Made by a program: the position numbers and the translations under genes
Notes under the pieces: model-generated
Told to the model about the DNA's origin: nothing
The model's database searches: none
The model's input: only the letters and a program-made list of their open reading frames with translations
Shown here: positions 1-11,065 of the stretch, in pieces
Position numbering within the stretch: position 1 is the first letter of the stretch
How the letters are laid out: each line of letters begins with the position of its first letter
Origin: Eleusine coracana subsp. coracana
Lineage: Eukaryota; Streptophyta; Magnoliopsida; Poales; Poaceae
DNA length: 64,000 nt
Direction of reading: 5' to 3'
NCBI GenBank assembly: GCA_032690845.1
Contig: CM064417.1
Coordinates: 34,416,432 to 34,480,431 of the forward strand

Positions 1-520
1 CGGTAGGGGAAGCCCGCGGGCGGCCGGGGGAGCTCGCCCGGCGGTAGGAGAAGCCCTCGGGCGGCGGGAGATGCAGCGGCGAGATCTGGCAGCGGGCGCG
101 GGCGGCAGATGCGGCGGCCGGCGAGCCCAAGCTCCTCCGCCGCGTCGTGTGCTCAAGTCTTGAAGGTTATATTAGGGTTTAGTGGTGCACCCTTTGGCAC
201 AGCAGCAAGGGAAGAGAAGGGGCGGGCATACCTGGTGGATTCTCGTCGCCTGCGAAGGGGTGGCGAAGGGCGTCCGACGAGGACGACGATGAGGAATGGA
301 TGAGTGCTTCACTGATGAGCGGAAGGCGGCTCAGGCGGCGCTGGCGCTCTCCGGAGAATTGGAGGAGAAGAGGAACAGAAACCACGATGGAATGGAACGT
401 CCGTCGTTGGATGAAGAAACAACGGACGCAGTCGGTACTGGCCCATCCCCTTTTGTACATTTTTCTGGAGCACCCCTGAAGAAATTATTCGTTTACCAAG
501 CGATACCTGAATCATGACTT
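1..520. other. GC-rich stretch, possible edge of an unidentified gene
   Basis: The first 500 bases are much richer in G and C than the following kilobase and hold short overlapping open frames on both strands. On the minus strand an open frame of about 90 codons (460 down to 179) reaches a good splice-donor context, AG|GTATGC, near 232, so this could be a first exon of a gene leaving the window on the left. Nearby on the plus strand is a repeated acidic stretch. I do not recognise any protein family. A promoter or CpG-rich first exon is equally possible. Confidence 0.25.
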
Positions 521-959
521 ACGGCTGCTCCCCTAACATTGTTCCCCTTCTCAGTCCAGATCCTTCTGTTGGATCGAGTTTTTCTTCTCCGTGAAGCCAG
601 CTCCCACGGTCTAACCGCCGTTCCGAACGCCCGAGCTACCATGCCGTATGTTTCACCAGCACATTTTCTCCACTATTACTCTTCAGATTGGTCCAAGAGC
701 TCCTTTTTCTTCTGTTACCGTGAATCGTAGGGTTGAAATGATGTGCATTTTGCTCTGTTACCCACTTGCAGCCAAGTCATATTAACACATTCCTTACAAT
801 CTCTCCTTATTTATCTCCAAGATGTATGCCCAATTGCTAAATAGAACCACACGGATCCATATCCTGTCATCGAAGAAATTAACATGCTTATGCTGTAGCA
901 TTAGAGGGGTTTCAGAACCTTTTTTAAAAGTCAGGACAGGATGAATCTACCAACATTTT
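521..959. other. intergenic, nothing recognised
   Basis: Mixed-composition sequence becoming AT-rich to the right. I see no coding frame with family resemblance, no repeats and no RNA gene. Confidence 0.5.
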
Positions 960-1712
960 AATTAAAAAAAAGTAAAATATACTCGTGGTCCTTAAATTTA
1001 TTCCATGGTGTAATTTAGATCCACACAAATTACATAAAAGTATCACTAAACTAATTCGCTAGATTCATGGACTTGTAAAATACAATAACACATCTTTAAA
1101 CTTATCATGTAGTGTTATTTAGGTCCAAATCTCTATTATGAGACAAAAAAACGTGCCTATACGACAGGTCATTTGGATTTTGGAGTTCTAAATCATTGTC
1201 TTCCACTATCGTGAAGTGTCATGCTTGTTTGTCTCATCTACCTCTCGCAGCTGCCTTCTCCTCCTTCTGCCTCTCACCACCAGACTTCCACCATGCTGCA
1301 ATGGTCCATCGTCCGTTCTTTGTCATTGACAACCACCATGGTCATTGTTCCATCAATAGAAGCACATGATGATAGCACGTCCACGTGCTATAACTCTTCA
1401 TTGATCCGTATAACATTGTGCCAAAGTTTTGTTCTATTATTCTCAACCAAAAGTGCTCCCAGATTTATTGTAAGTAGTCAACAGTGGTGCGGAGCCGAAT
1501 AACACACATACAATTTTTTTTGCATTCGAATAAAGATTTGGAACTAGATAACATCACAAGACAAATTTAAGGATGTATTTATGTAATCTATAAGTTCATG
1601 TACCTAGATGATATTAGAAACTCACTTATGTAATTTTACAAGTTTATGGATCTAGATGACGCTATCCAACAAGTTTAAGAACTGTTGGTATATTTTACTC
1701 TTAAAAAATTAT
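960..1712. mobile_element. Non-autonomous element with long imperfect terminal inverted repeats
   Basis: The left end (from about 965, containing GTAAAATATAC followed by a CCTTAAATTTA block) matches the reverse complement of the right end (to about 1710, containing GTATATTTTACTC preceded by AAGTTTAAGAAC). The similarity continues about 70 bp inward, including an ATCTAGATCC-like block near 1015 and 1650. Related short blocks recur as subterminal repeats around 1060-1135 and 1560-1640. No transposase frame is present. No clear target-site duplication was found, so the superfamily is open; a foldback or Mutator-like non-autonomous element fits. Confidence 0.6.
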
Positions 1713-2129
1713 GGACCATGCACACGTAGGTGAAATTCCCAAAAAAAAAATAATTACATTTTATTAGTGAACAATTTTAAGTTTGTTTAGGATGCTTGTA
1801 GTTCTTGTTTAGGCTTCTTTGTCTTGTTGCTTGTCTGAGATGTTGAAATTTATTTTACTTTATTCTACAATAGATTTTTAAGATCCTATATTAATATACT
1901 TTACTCATATGACACATAAAGTCATAAGGCAAAAAACACTATAGACTGCAAAGATGAAAAGGAACGACGAGATCAGAAAGGTTATGATTCTTAAAGAACG
2001 CGTTCACTTGAGTATGAATGTCATATATCTAGTTGTAACTTCTTTTTGTCGTTTTTCTTTTGATGGAGGTAAAATTAGTCCAGAAGGAAAATGTTTTAAT
2101 TTAAACGGTTTACTAGCAACAAAACATAT
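1713..2129. other. AT-rich left flank of the nested retrotransposon cluster
   Basis: AT-rich sequence with no recognisable gene. Its last five bases, CATAT (2125-2129), pair with CATAG (20059-20063) as a slightly decayed target-site duplication of the gypsy element that starts at 2130. This region was therefore once continuous with the sequence beginning at 20059. Confidence 0.55.
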
Positions 2130-2516
2130 TGTCGAGACTTATGCTCGGTAATAAATTTATAGGACAACGTCGGGATTAAGAACTCGATGGTTAAGACACA
2201 AGACGTCGAGTTATACAGGTTCGGGCCCCCACGATGAGAGTAAAAACCCTACAGCCTGTGTTCTCTGGTTGTATTGCTTGATATGAATCGATGCCCTCGA
2301 TGGGGGGGGGGGGGCGGTCTCCTGCCGCCTTATATATCCAGTTGGCAGAGGGTATATAAAGAGTCCTACTTATAATCTATAAGGATTGACATTGAAAGTC
2401 TATCTCTAATTGTTTTGTGCTCCAAGCCGTCTCGGTCGGTTCCCTTATTGGTGGCCCACCCGGTCATCTACCGACTTAGGCATATCTATGGATACCCGAA
2501 AGGTAAGTATTCCACA
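2130..2516 (-). repeat. 3' LTR of the outer gypsy element
   Basis: Direct repeat of 19684-20058. On the minus strand it starts TGTGGAATAC and ends AAGTCTCGACA. A TATATAAGG-type box lies near 2330-2338 on the minus strand. A run of about 14 G residues (about 2300-2314) is absent from the other copy and explains part of the length difference. The polypurine tract CCCGGGGGCTGC (minus strand, 2517-2530) abuts it. Confidence 0.88.
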
Positions 2517-2530
2517 GCAGCCCCCGGGTG

Positions 2531-3320
2531 CTTTCTGATTTTGAGCAGTGAATTGCCGAGTGATCTCAATATTGATATGAACAGGTCATAAATTAGGAAG
2601 ACCTCTTAACTGAAGTTCCTGATAAATCTGGTGCGCCGACTAGGTGCACCTGATCAGGTGTAGCCCCCGACTCTTGTATAATTTGAAGACTAACAAATAA
2701 TGCAAGAGTCTAATAATATTAGCTCTTAACATTTTGTTGTATGTGATTCACTCAAACCATCAAGTTCGAGCTAATAAACCTTTGATCATCTAACCAAAGT
2801 ATCGGTCAGCACAACATCAATCATGCCAATCGATTAATAGTAAAGCCAAGTGGTATACACTCTTATCCGAGTGACTCATAGACCCAAATATCATGAAATC
2901 AATCATGTTAAGGCCCATATAAAGTTTATGACATCCACCATAATATAGTACTAAGCTAAAATGACATCAATCATAATGTAGCCTTTCCTTAATAATTTGT
3001 CACTCAGATTAATATAAGCCAATTTTGGTAGTTTTTTACCAACATCGATCAGTAAAATACCCTTTTGAACTTATACCCGTACGACCATCAAGTCCTCTGC
3101 TACATGATCATCAAATCATATAGATACGAAACATATTTTTAAGTGGACTTGCCACTGCTTCTCATCAAAGAAGCCCTCGAGATTAGTTCTCAAGGTACTT
3201 AGCAATAGTTCTGTTTAAAGAATACTGCTTTACTTTATTTTTAATCAAAGGCAAAAAGCCTGTTACTGTGCTGCCCACGCCAGCCCATAGGAGCCCCAAG
3301 ACTAGGTCAAAGGGCGAAGG
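2531..3320. other. Non-coding 3' region of the outer gypsy element
   Basis: AT-rich sequence between the 3' LTR and the promoter of the antisense ORF. No coding frame was recognised. Confidence 0.55.
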
Positions 3321-3328
3321 TATAAAAG
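3321..3328 (+). promoter_or_regulatory. TATA box of the antisense accessory ORF
   Basis: TATAAAAG on the plus strand lies about 200 bp upstream of the first coding exon of the antisense ORF, opposite to the direction of pol. It suggests that this ORF has, or had, a promoter separate from the LTR. This is inferred from position and sequence only. Confidence 0.5.
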
Positions 3329-3525
3329 GGCAAATAGGTGATGACGCCAGGTCCACGCCACCATTTTGCTCACAGCGCTTCATTTTCCTTGTGCATCCTC
3401 TGTTCTTGTACTCCTTCGGCTCCTATTGCTAGGGTTAGCGCTTTTCACCTGCCGCCGCAGATCTTCATCGCCTCCAAGCCCTCGAGTTTCTGCTAGGGTT
3501 AGATCTTGGAATCCAAATCCCTTGC

Positions 3526-6439
3526 GATGATTCATTCCTTGAAGATGACGTGCGAGCTCACCAAGGGGCAGAAGGCCGCCGTCCGGACCAGCTACAGAAG
3601 TTCCCAAAGAGCAGCATCACCACCAATGATCTGAACACCATGGTGGTCGACGGCATCCTTCCGGAGCAGGCGCGCATGGACTGGAAGGTACCAGGATCGA
3701 AAACCCATCCTCTTCCAATCCATAAGCAGATTGTAGTTTTTTGCTCATTCTTTGAGCATGGCTTCAGAGTTCCCTACTGCAGTTTCTTGCACGGGCTCCT
3801 TTTATTTTATGGGATTGAGCTTGTCAACCTAAATCCCAACTCTATCCTCCATATTTCTATCTTCGTACACTTGTGTGAAGCATTCTTGGGCGTACTGCCC
3901 TACTTCTCTCTGTTTTGCCACATTTTCCTCCTCCGACCGCTGCCAACGAAGGAGAACCAAGTCGCCATTGGTGGAGTTGGCTTCCAGTTGTGCAAGAAGG
4001 AGGTCTACATCAATGTGCCATTGAATACCGGGAACAAGAATTGGAGGGATGAGTGGTTCTACTATGACAATCCTCCCCCTGTTCTTGCGGATTTCTCTGG
4101 TGCAAAGGTCATCCCCCGACTGACTTGGTCAGAGAAACCGGACCCGAAAGATGCCCAGGTGGTCGAACTGCTGAAGAAGATCGCGGAGTTGAAGAAAGAG
4201 GGGATTGATGGCGTCACGATAGCTAATAGCTTCATAGTGCACCGAGTGCAACCCCTCAAGGAGCAAAGCCGCCCCGCCTGGATGTATGCCATTGATGCTG
4301 AGACAAGGGAGGTGCCCGATCCACCGAACTCCACCTTGCGTCGGTCGCGATTGATGAAGATGTTTGAGACGGTCGTCCCTGAGGGTCACTCATTGATCGT
4401 GAAGGCATACAACATGGGCACTCATCGGACCCGAGTAAGCTTCAGATGTTCAATGTGTGTTTAATATCCATCTTGGTAGAGTGAATAAGCTTGTTTGATG
4501 TCTTGATATTTTTTTTCAGGTTCCGGACACTTATGTGTCGCACCCTCCGCTCCCTCCAACCAATACCGAGGGACCAGATTATGTAGAGAAGCCGCCGCAG
4601 ACCGGTACCGGTGGGTCAACCTCATCAGCGAGCGCGCGTCCGACCGAAACGGTCGTTTCAAGCAGCTTTGCTATCCCCGCCACTAGTCTTCCCTCCCCAA
4701 ACCTTCGAGTGAAGCAGACTGCTCACCGTTGTTGGCAATATCGGGGAGATGACGATGATGACGAGGAAGAGCGCCCTCAGGACGTCAGTCTGCCAAGCCT
4801 TGCACCCTCCGACCGGCCATCAAGCCAGTCGTAGCCCCCAAGCAAAGCGACGAGTGGTGCAGGAGCGGCGAAGAAGACTTATGAAGTTGCAAAGTCTTCC
4901 CAGAAGAGGAAGGAAACCGATTCACAGACTTCTTTAAAGAAGAAAGTCTGTCGGATCAAAGTTAAACAGGCCTTTAGGTAAATTCCTTCATGTTATCGAA
5001 TCTTCATTAATGTAATTTAAAATATATTTCGTCTCTAATGCCTTTCTCTTTGATAATCATAGTGGTCAGTCGAGTGAAACTTAGAGCGCTCCCGGGTCTC
5101 AAGACACTCGGTCGACTCCTACTCCTCGTCCGACCGACCCGCTCCAGTCTGCTACCACACCATCAAGCGTGTAGACTGAGGTGAGGAAGTCTCCAAGAGC
5201 TCCAATGCCAACGCCAATGCCGACACCTATGCCGTAGACCGTCACTCCTCCCTCGACCGGCAACGTGCCTTCTCCCGTCAAGGATAAGGCTGTGTCGGTC
5301 GAGCAACCTCTGGGTCAACCTAAGGCTGAAGATATGGAGATTCTCCATTAACACCGAGAAGTTAACAAGGTACATCAATACCAAGTTTCTTTTCTTTCTT
5401 AAATCATTATGTCATCTAATCACACTATTCCTCTCATCCAGAAAATATATTCTCTGGTGGAGAAAAAGCAGGCCAGAATAGAGAATCTTGAGGCCGAAAC
5501 CTTCGGTATGTTCTGAATTTGTCTTCCATATAAGATTATCTCATCAAATTATTGACTTGCTGCTGGTATCTTGTCAGTCACCGGCGAGCAGCTGACCCAA
5601 ACCAGGAAACAAGTGGAGAAGCTACAGACCGACTACAAGGAGGCCACCGATGCTCTAGAGCAAGGTCGCCTTGATAGCGCAGGTAAGACTGTAGACCACC
5701 TTTTAAGTCTTCTATTCTTTGTTCACTCTAACGCTAAAGACTTTTCGTTTGTCTTCAGCTTATGAGCAAAAAGTTGCCGACCTAGAGATGCTAACTTCAA
5801 ACCAGCAGAGATACTTGGACGCTCTGACTGCTGAGAAGAACGAGCTCTCCAAGTCGCTTGGAGAGCAGAGCGCTGAAAATGCTCAACTGAAGAAAAAGCT
5901 GGAGGAGGCCGAGGAGAGGCTGAAGGATGCAAAGAGCACTGCGGCAACCTTTAATTGTAATCTTGCCAGTAAGCCCTCCATTGTGCCTTTGTTATCTCCG
6001 CTACTGACTTAATCTTCTTACAAATCCGCTACTGACTTAATCTTCTTACAACTTTCATGGCTTTTGTAGCCTTATGCTATAGTGCTCGGAAGGCAATGGA
6101 TTATATCCATGCCAACCAAGTTGAGAAGATCGGACACTCCTTGGAGTATTTGCTGGAGCATTCTTTAGAGGTGATCGTGAATCATACCAGGAGGATGGCG
6201 ACCGAGGCCGGGAGTCAAGTGCTGGCAATTTGCCTGTCTTGGTCTCCAGCACTGCATTGGACAAGATCAAGGAGGGCTTCAACTTAGAATTGAATGTCGA
6301 TCAAAGTCAGCAGCTAATGGACTCGATGCTAGAAACCTCCCGTGCCCTGGTTGATAATGTTGAAGTTGATCCTGTTGTGCCGACTCCTCCAGCAACACCG
6401 GAATTAGAATTAGAGGATGATGCCTCTTCTCCTTCGTAG
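3526..6439 (+). pseudogene. Antisense accessory ORF, 'putative gypsy type transposon' (Transposase_28-type)
   Basis: The long open part (3550-4434) matches the conserved body of the plant 'putative gypsy type transposon' domain: a phenylalanine-rich segment, the block LNPNSILHISIFVHLCEAFL, a WRDEWFYYDNPPP motif, then a segment ending near MGTHRTR. Further exons are suggested at 4520-4832 (acceptor TTTTTTTCAG; acidic DDDDDEEE patch), 5571-5685 and 5760-5970 (coiled coil rich in K, E and L), then 6069-6439 ending in a TAG stop. Donor and acceptor sequences are recognisable between most pieces. A TAG near 4832 and frame changes between exons make it a pseudogene. It lies between pol and the 3' LTR on the opposite strand, as in Grande-like elements. 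The function of these proteins is unknown. Confidence 0.75.
5999..6054. repeat. 28 bp tandem duplication
   Basis: The 28 bases containing CTACTGACTTAATCTTCTTA occur twice head to tail, starting near 6001 and 6029. They lie in a presumed intron of the antisense ORF just before a TTTGTAG acceptor. Confidence 0.85.
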
Positions 6440-6870
6440 GAGCTGTAAATATCTGTAAAATGAAATACATTAGTAGTATTTGAACAAGGAAACTCTATTG
6501 TCTCCATGTAAATAATAATCATTCTTTTTCTTTCTTAGTTACTAAACAAGTTAGAAAATCGACTGAGTAGTCATAAGAGCAATCTCCTGTTACTTATAAC
6601 AAATCGATCGGCACTTAGCTGTGTTATTCGCGCTTTAGCACTTAGACCTTTTTACCACAAGTCTTTAGAGATAAAAAAAAAAGAAGTTGTATCGGTCTAC
6701 CTCAGCATATAAGGTTGTAATTCATAGCCGCGTAACAAGCAGAATGGACCAATCAACACATAACCTCTCGCACTTTGGCTCTGGGTTTAGTGTAGTGGCA
6801 GTCTGTTGTGCAGTACGAATTGTATAACCATAAAGCTTTAGCATTAGACCAAAAATAAGACCGTGTCAAA
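6440..6870. other. Non-coding spacer of the outer gypsy element
   Basis: Lies between the end of the antisense ORF and the tandem duplication that holds the 3' end of pol. No coding sequence seen. Confidence 0.5.
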
Positions 6871-7540
6871 ATATGAGAAATCGGTCAGAAAAATCCAAAA
6901 GCAGAATTTGTCAAGGTTAAGGAGTAGTGAGACATTATTACTAGCCCCCCTGGCTCGATTGTTTAATATATAAATTAAGGAATCGAGATAAATAAGAATG
7001 AAATCAACAAAACGTCTTTCATCAAAAAGGCTAAAGTTTCATTCAATAATAAAGTATGAGAATATAAAAATAGACTAAGTATAAAAGTGACGTAGATGAT
7101 TAATGTTCCATGAGTTTGGTATGTCATCGCCATCTTTATAAATCAGTCGATAAGCCCCCAGTCGTGTCACTTCTTTGACCACATAAGGCCCTTCCCATTT
7201 AGGGGATATGAGAAATCGGTCAGAAAAATCCAAAAGCAGAATTTGTCAAGGTTAAGGAGTAGTGAGACATTATTACTAGCCCCCCTGGCTCGATTGTTTA
7301 ATATATAAATTAAGGAATCGAGATAAATAAGAATGAAATCAACAAAACGTCTTTCATCAAAAAGGCTAAAGTTTCATTCAATAATAAAGTATGAGAATAT
7401 AAAAATAGACTAAGTATAAAAGTGACGTAGATGATTAATGTTCCATGAGTTTGGTATGTCATCGCCATCTTTATAAATCAGTCGATAAGCCCCCAGTCGT
7501 GTCACTTCTTTGACCACATAAGGCCCTTCCCATTTAGGGG
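6871..7540. repeat. 335 bp perfect-looking tandem duplication
   Basis: Bases 6871-7205 are repeated directly as 7206-7540 with no difference that I could find by eye. The unit contains the last part of the pol frame (C-terminal tail of integrase, stop near 7410) and sequence beyond it. Only the right-hand copy is joined to the rest of pol. Identity suggests a very recent duplication or an assembly artefact. Confidence 0.92.
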
Positions 7541-10384
7541 ATAGCTTGTGCTGATTCTTGGTTGATTGCATTCGGCACAACACTAAATCTCCAACATGAA
7601 ACTGTCGACTTCGAATATTTTTGTCGTCGTAATGTCGTAAGCCCTGCTGGTATACTGCTGATCGGAACATAGCGCGATCATGCAACTCCTCAGCCGCAAT
7701 CAACTCAACCTCTCGGTTATCTTCAGAAAGCTTCTCGTCATATCCCTTGACTATCGCTAAAACGAGGTTTACCTCGGTCGGCAGCATAGCCTCGGAGCCA
7801 TAGACCAACGCGAAAGGTGATTGGCCAGTAGCTCGACTGACATTGGTACGCAACCCCCAGAGAACCGAAGGTAACTCTCGAACCCACCGACCGAATAAGG
7901 CTTGAGTCTGTCAAAAATTCGGGGCATCAACCCCTGAAGAATCATACCGTTGGCCCGTTCGACCTGCCCGTTGCTTTGAGGATGAGCCACCGACGCAAAG
8001 TGGATTTTTATTCCCGTCTCATCGGCAAAGTCATGGAACTCCTCAGATGTAAACTGAGTACCATTGTCGGTGATGATATCATGAGGAACTCCAAACTGAG
8101 TGAAGACCTCTTTGACAAACTCGACCGCCTTCTTTAAAGTTATCTTGCCGACCGGCTTCGCTTTGATCCACTTGGTGAACTTCTCAATTGCAACAAACAA
8201 ATGAGTAAACCCGCCTGACGCTATCTTGAAAGGACCAACAATATCGAGCCCCCAAACCGCAAAAGGCCAAGTCATAGGTATCATCTGAAGTTGCTACAAA
8301 GGCACGTGCGTTTGCTGAGCGAAGAATTGACAGCCTTCACACTTCCGAACGACTTGGTGTGCATCTTCTACCGCTGTTGGACAATAAAACCTTACCGGAA
8401 AGCCTTGCCGACCAAAGTCTTGGAAGCTGCGTGATTGCTGTATGCTCCTGCATGGATTTCCTCCATCAACTCTTTGCCTTCTGGAATCGAGATGCATCGC
8501 ATCAAGATATTCGATCCTCCTCTTTGATGGAGCAGGTCATCCACCATTAAATATCCTCAGCATCTAGCCTTTAGTCTCTGCTGCTCATTAGAGTCCATAG
8601 GCAGCAAACCCTTAGTCAAGAATTGAACAGTTGGATCGTGCCAGTTAGTCTCCATGTTGACATCTTAGTCAAGAATTGAACAGTTGGATCGTGCCAGTTA
8701 GTCTCCATGTTGACATCCTCCAAGAGGTCAGCAGCATCGGTCGTTAAGACATCAGACCATGGAGAAATAGTGGGAGAATCTAGGGTGTGTAAGAAAACAC
8801 CGGTTGGGACAATCAATCACGATACCATCTTGGCTAACTCATCAGCCGCTTGATTATTATCGCGAAGAACATGCATGAACTTGAGTCCATCAAACTTGTC
8901 CTCCAACTTCCTTACTTCTTGGCAGTAAGCAACCATGTTGTCGTCCACATAGTTCCAATCCTTGGTGACCTGGTTGATAACCGGAGCTGAGTCACCGAAG
9001 ATGTTGATGCGCTGAATGCTGAGTGATATGGCAATACGCAGACCGTGTAGAAGAGCTTCATACTCCGCAGCGTTATTGGAGACGCGAAACTTGATTTGAA
9101 GGACATAATAGAGTTTCTCTCCTTGGGGTAAGATGAGCACAATTCCTGCACCCATGCCTGGTAACTGGAGTCCTCCATCAAAGTACATCCTCCAATACTC
9201 GATGTCTTGTGGTGCAGGCGGCATCTGAATCTCTATCCACTCAGAAACGATGTCAGCCAGTGCCTGTCCTTTGAACGCCGAGTGAGGTACAAACATAATG
9301 GTGTACTGACCCAGTTCGACCGCCCACTTAGCAATCTTGCCGACCGCCTCGCAGTTGTGAAGAACCTCTTCGAGTGCAAAAGTTGTATGCTCTTCAATTG
9401 GATGAGCTTGAAAATAATGCTTTAACTTTCTTGAGGTGATCAAGAGCGCATACAACAACTTCAAGATCTGGTGATATCATGTCTTGGAGGCATTAAGGAC
9501 CTCGCTAACAAAGTACACCGGGTGTTGTACTTTTTGTACATGACCCTCGTCCTCTTGGTCGACCGTTGAAACGGTACTCTCAACTTGAGTTATGGCCGAA
9601 ACATAGAGCTGAAACTTCTCTTGTGGCTCTGGAGGCACCAAGACCGAAATATTGCTGAGGTGAACCTTCAACTCTTCCAAAGCCGACTGCGCCTCCTTTG
9701 CTCAAATGAAGTCATCCTGCTTCTTGAGCAACTTGAAGAATGGTAGACCCCTAACCCCTAGTCGGGAGATAAAGCGACTAAAAGATGCCATGCACTCGGT
9801 CAGCCTCTGCACATCCCTTTGAGAGTTAGGTGGCCCCATATCAAGGATCGCCTTGATTTTATCTAGGTTAGCCTCTATACCTCGTTTTGAAATGATGTAA
9901 CCGAGTAGCTTTCCCAAAGGAACCCCAAAAACACATTTCTTAGGATTCAGCTTCATCGAGTATTGTCTCAAGTTGTCAAACGTCTCTGCCAGGTCAGAGA
10001 GAAGTTCTTCAAAGTTCTGAGTCTTTACTACGATGTCATCCACGTAGGCTTCTGCATTCCGACCGATCTAAGTTTGGAGGCAGCGTTGTATACCATGTTG
10101 ATAAGTCGCGCCAGCGTTCTTTAGACCGAACGGCATGATGATATAGCAGTAGGCGCCGAAGGGAGTTATAAAGGAAGTCTTGATTTGATATTCGACTTTC
10201 AGTGGGATCTAGTGATAGCCTGAATAGGCATCCAGAAATCTTAAATGCTCACACCCAGTTGTTGAGTCTATGATCTGCTCTATACGTGACAGAGCGAAGG
10301 GGTCCTTAGAACAGACCTTTTCAAATCGGTATAATCAACGCACATTCACCACTCTTTATTCTTCTTGGGTACAAGGACTGGGTT
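7410..10384 (-). pseudogene. pol remnant of the outer gypsy element (RT, RNase H, integrase)
   Basis: Read right to left. 10384-10044 holds RT blocks starting at NPVLVPKKNK and reaching the catalytic-loop region. 10043-9702 continues RT after the active site (DDIVVKTQNF, LLGYIISKRGIEANLDKI). 9464-8817 holds an RNase H domain (MYFDGG, NNAAEYEAL, GDSAPVINQ, RDNNQAADELAK). 8497-8294 holds the integrase zinc finger (CEGCQFFAQQ). 8284-7769 holds the integrase core (DIVGPF; ITDNGTQF; HPQSNGQVERAN, the D, D and E positions). 7853-7410 is the C-terminal region (GPYVVKEV). Several stops and frameshifts, including a 53 bp tandem duplication, break the frame. The N-terminal part of RT, protease and gag are gone. 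Confidence 0.88.
8611..8716. repeat. 53 bp tandem duplication inside pol
   Basis: The segment beginning CTTAGTCAAGAATTGAACAG at 8611 is repeated directly from 8664. A length of 53 is not a multiple of three, so it shifts the pol frame between RNase H and the integrase zinc finger. Confidence 0.88.
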
Positions 10385-10934
10385 TCCTCTCGGCAGCGAT
10401 AAATTGGGAGTCGCTCAGAAAGCAGGGTGGTCTTATTCATTATAGGTTTTTATTGATCCATGTAATTACCCATTATGATGCTATTTAATTAGACTTTCTG
10501 GTTACGATCTCACTAGTAGATATCTGGTTACTCACTTAACAGCATAGGCTTACAAGGCATCTGGCGCACTTTGGCTTAGATTCACTAGTGTGTCGATCGG
10601 CTCAACTCCTACGCCGATCGGCGCAACGACAGATTTACTATCTGGCGTACTTTGGCTTAGATTCACTAGTGTGCCAATCCGCTCAACTCCTGCGCCGATC
10701 GGCGCAACGATAGATTTACTGTCTGGCACACCTTTGCGCTGGCCAGTCTCCCCCTCACGCAACCTAAATTCGACAGTAGCTTTGACTAGATCTTTTACTG
10801 TTAACTTTGTTTAATTATCCCTAAGGTCCCAGTGGATTCGATAAACCTTGGAATACTCAATTTAAGGGAAAAAGTGCTACAATCGTACACCGTCCTCTTG
10901 CGGTATATAAGTGGGTGCGCAGGTACGACCAACA
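10380..10934 (+). repeat. Truncated 5' LTR of the Athila-like element
   Basis: Matches 18924-19477, the last ~555 bases of the 3' LTR. The first ~1 kb, including the TATA box, is absent. It contains two and a bit copies of an 81 bp tandem unit (10559-10735), each with a palindrome pair. The junction with the RT remnant falls on GGGTTT, which is also present at the matching place in the intact LTR. Confidence 0.87.
10559..10735. repeat. 81 bp tandem unit carrying paired palindromes (5' LTR)
   Basis: The unit starts at ATCTGGCG (10559, 10640, partial third near 10721). Each full unit holds two palindromes whose GATC cores are 21 bp apart (10595/10616; 10676, degenerate, /10697). The same array is at about 19101-19283 in the 3' LTR (cores 19138/19159 and 19219/19240). 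Confidence 0.88.
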
Positions 10935-10946
10935 AGCTATATTTTC

Positions 10947-10964
10947 TGGCGTTGTTGCCAGGGA
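10947..10964 (+). promoter_or_regulatory. Primer-binding site of the Athila-like element
   Basis: TGGCGTTGTTGCCAGGGA lies 12 bases after the left LTR. It resembles the TGGCGCCGTTGCCGGGGA sites used by Athila and Tat elements, with some changes. The exact tRNA is not assignable by eye. Confidence 0.65.
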
Positions 10965-11065
10965 CCATAGCAGGTTTTTAAACATTGTTTGATATATTAG
11001 TGTTTAGTCATTGTGCTTTACTTGTCTCTCTAGTACATATATTCTGTTAAGTGAAACTAATAGGT

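Noticed and set aside
1937..1950. CACTATAGACTG as the left end of a CACTA element
   Set aside because: No subterminal repeats follow it and it does not match the 20416 end beyond six bases.
10559..10735. CRISPR-like array
   Set aside because: Tandem 81 bp units in a plant LTR; no repeat-spacer structure and a eukaryotic context.
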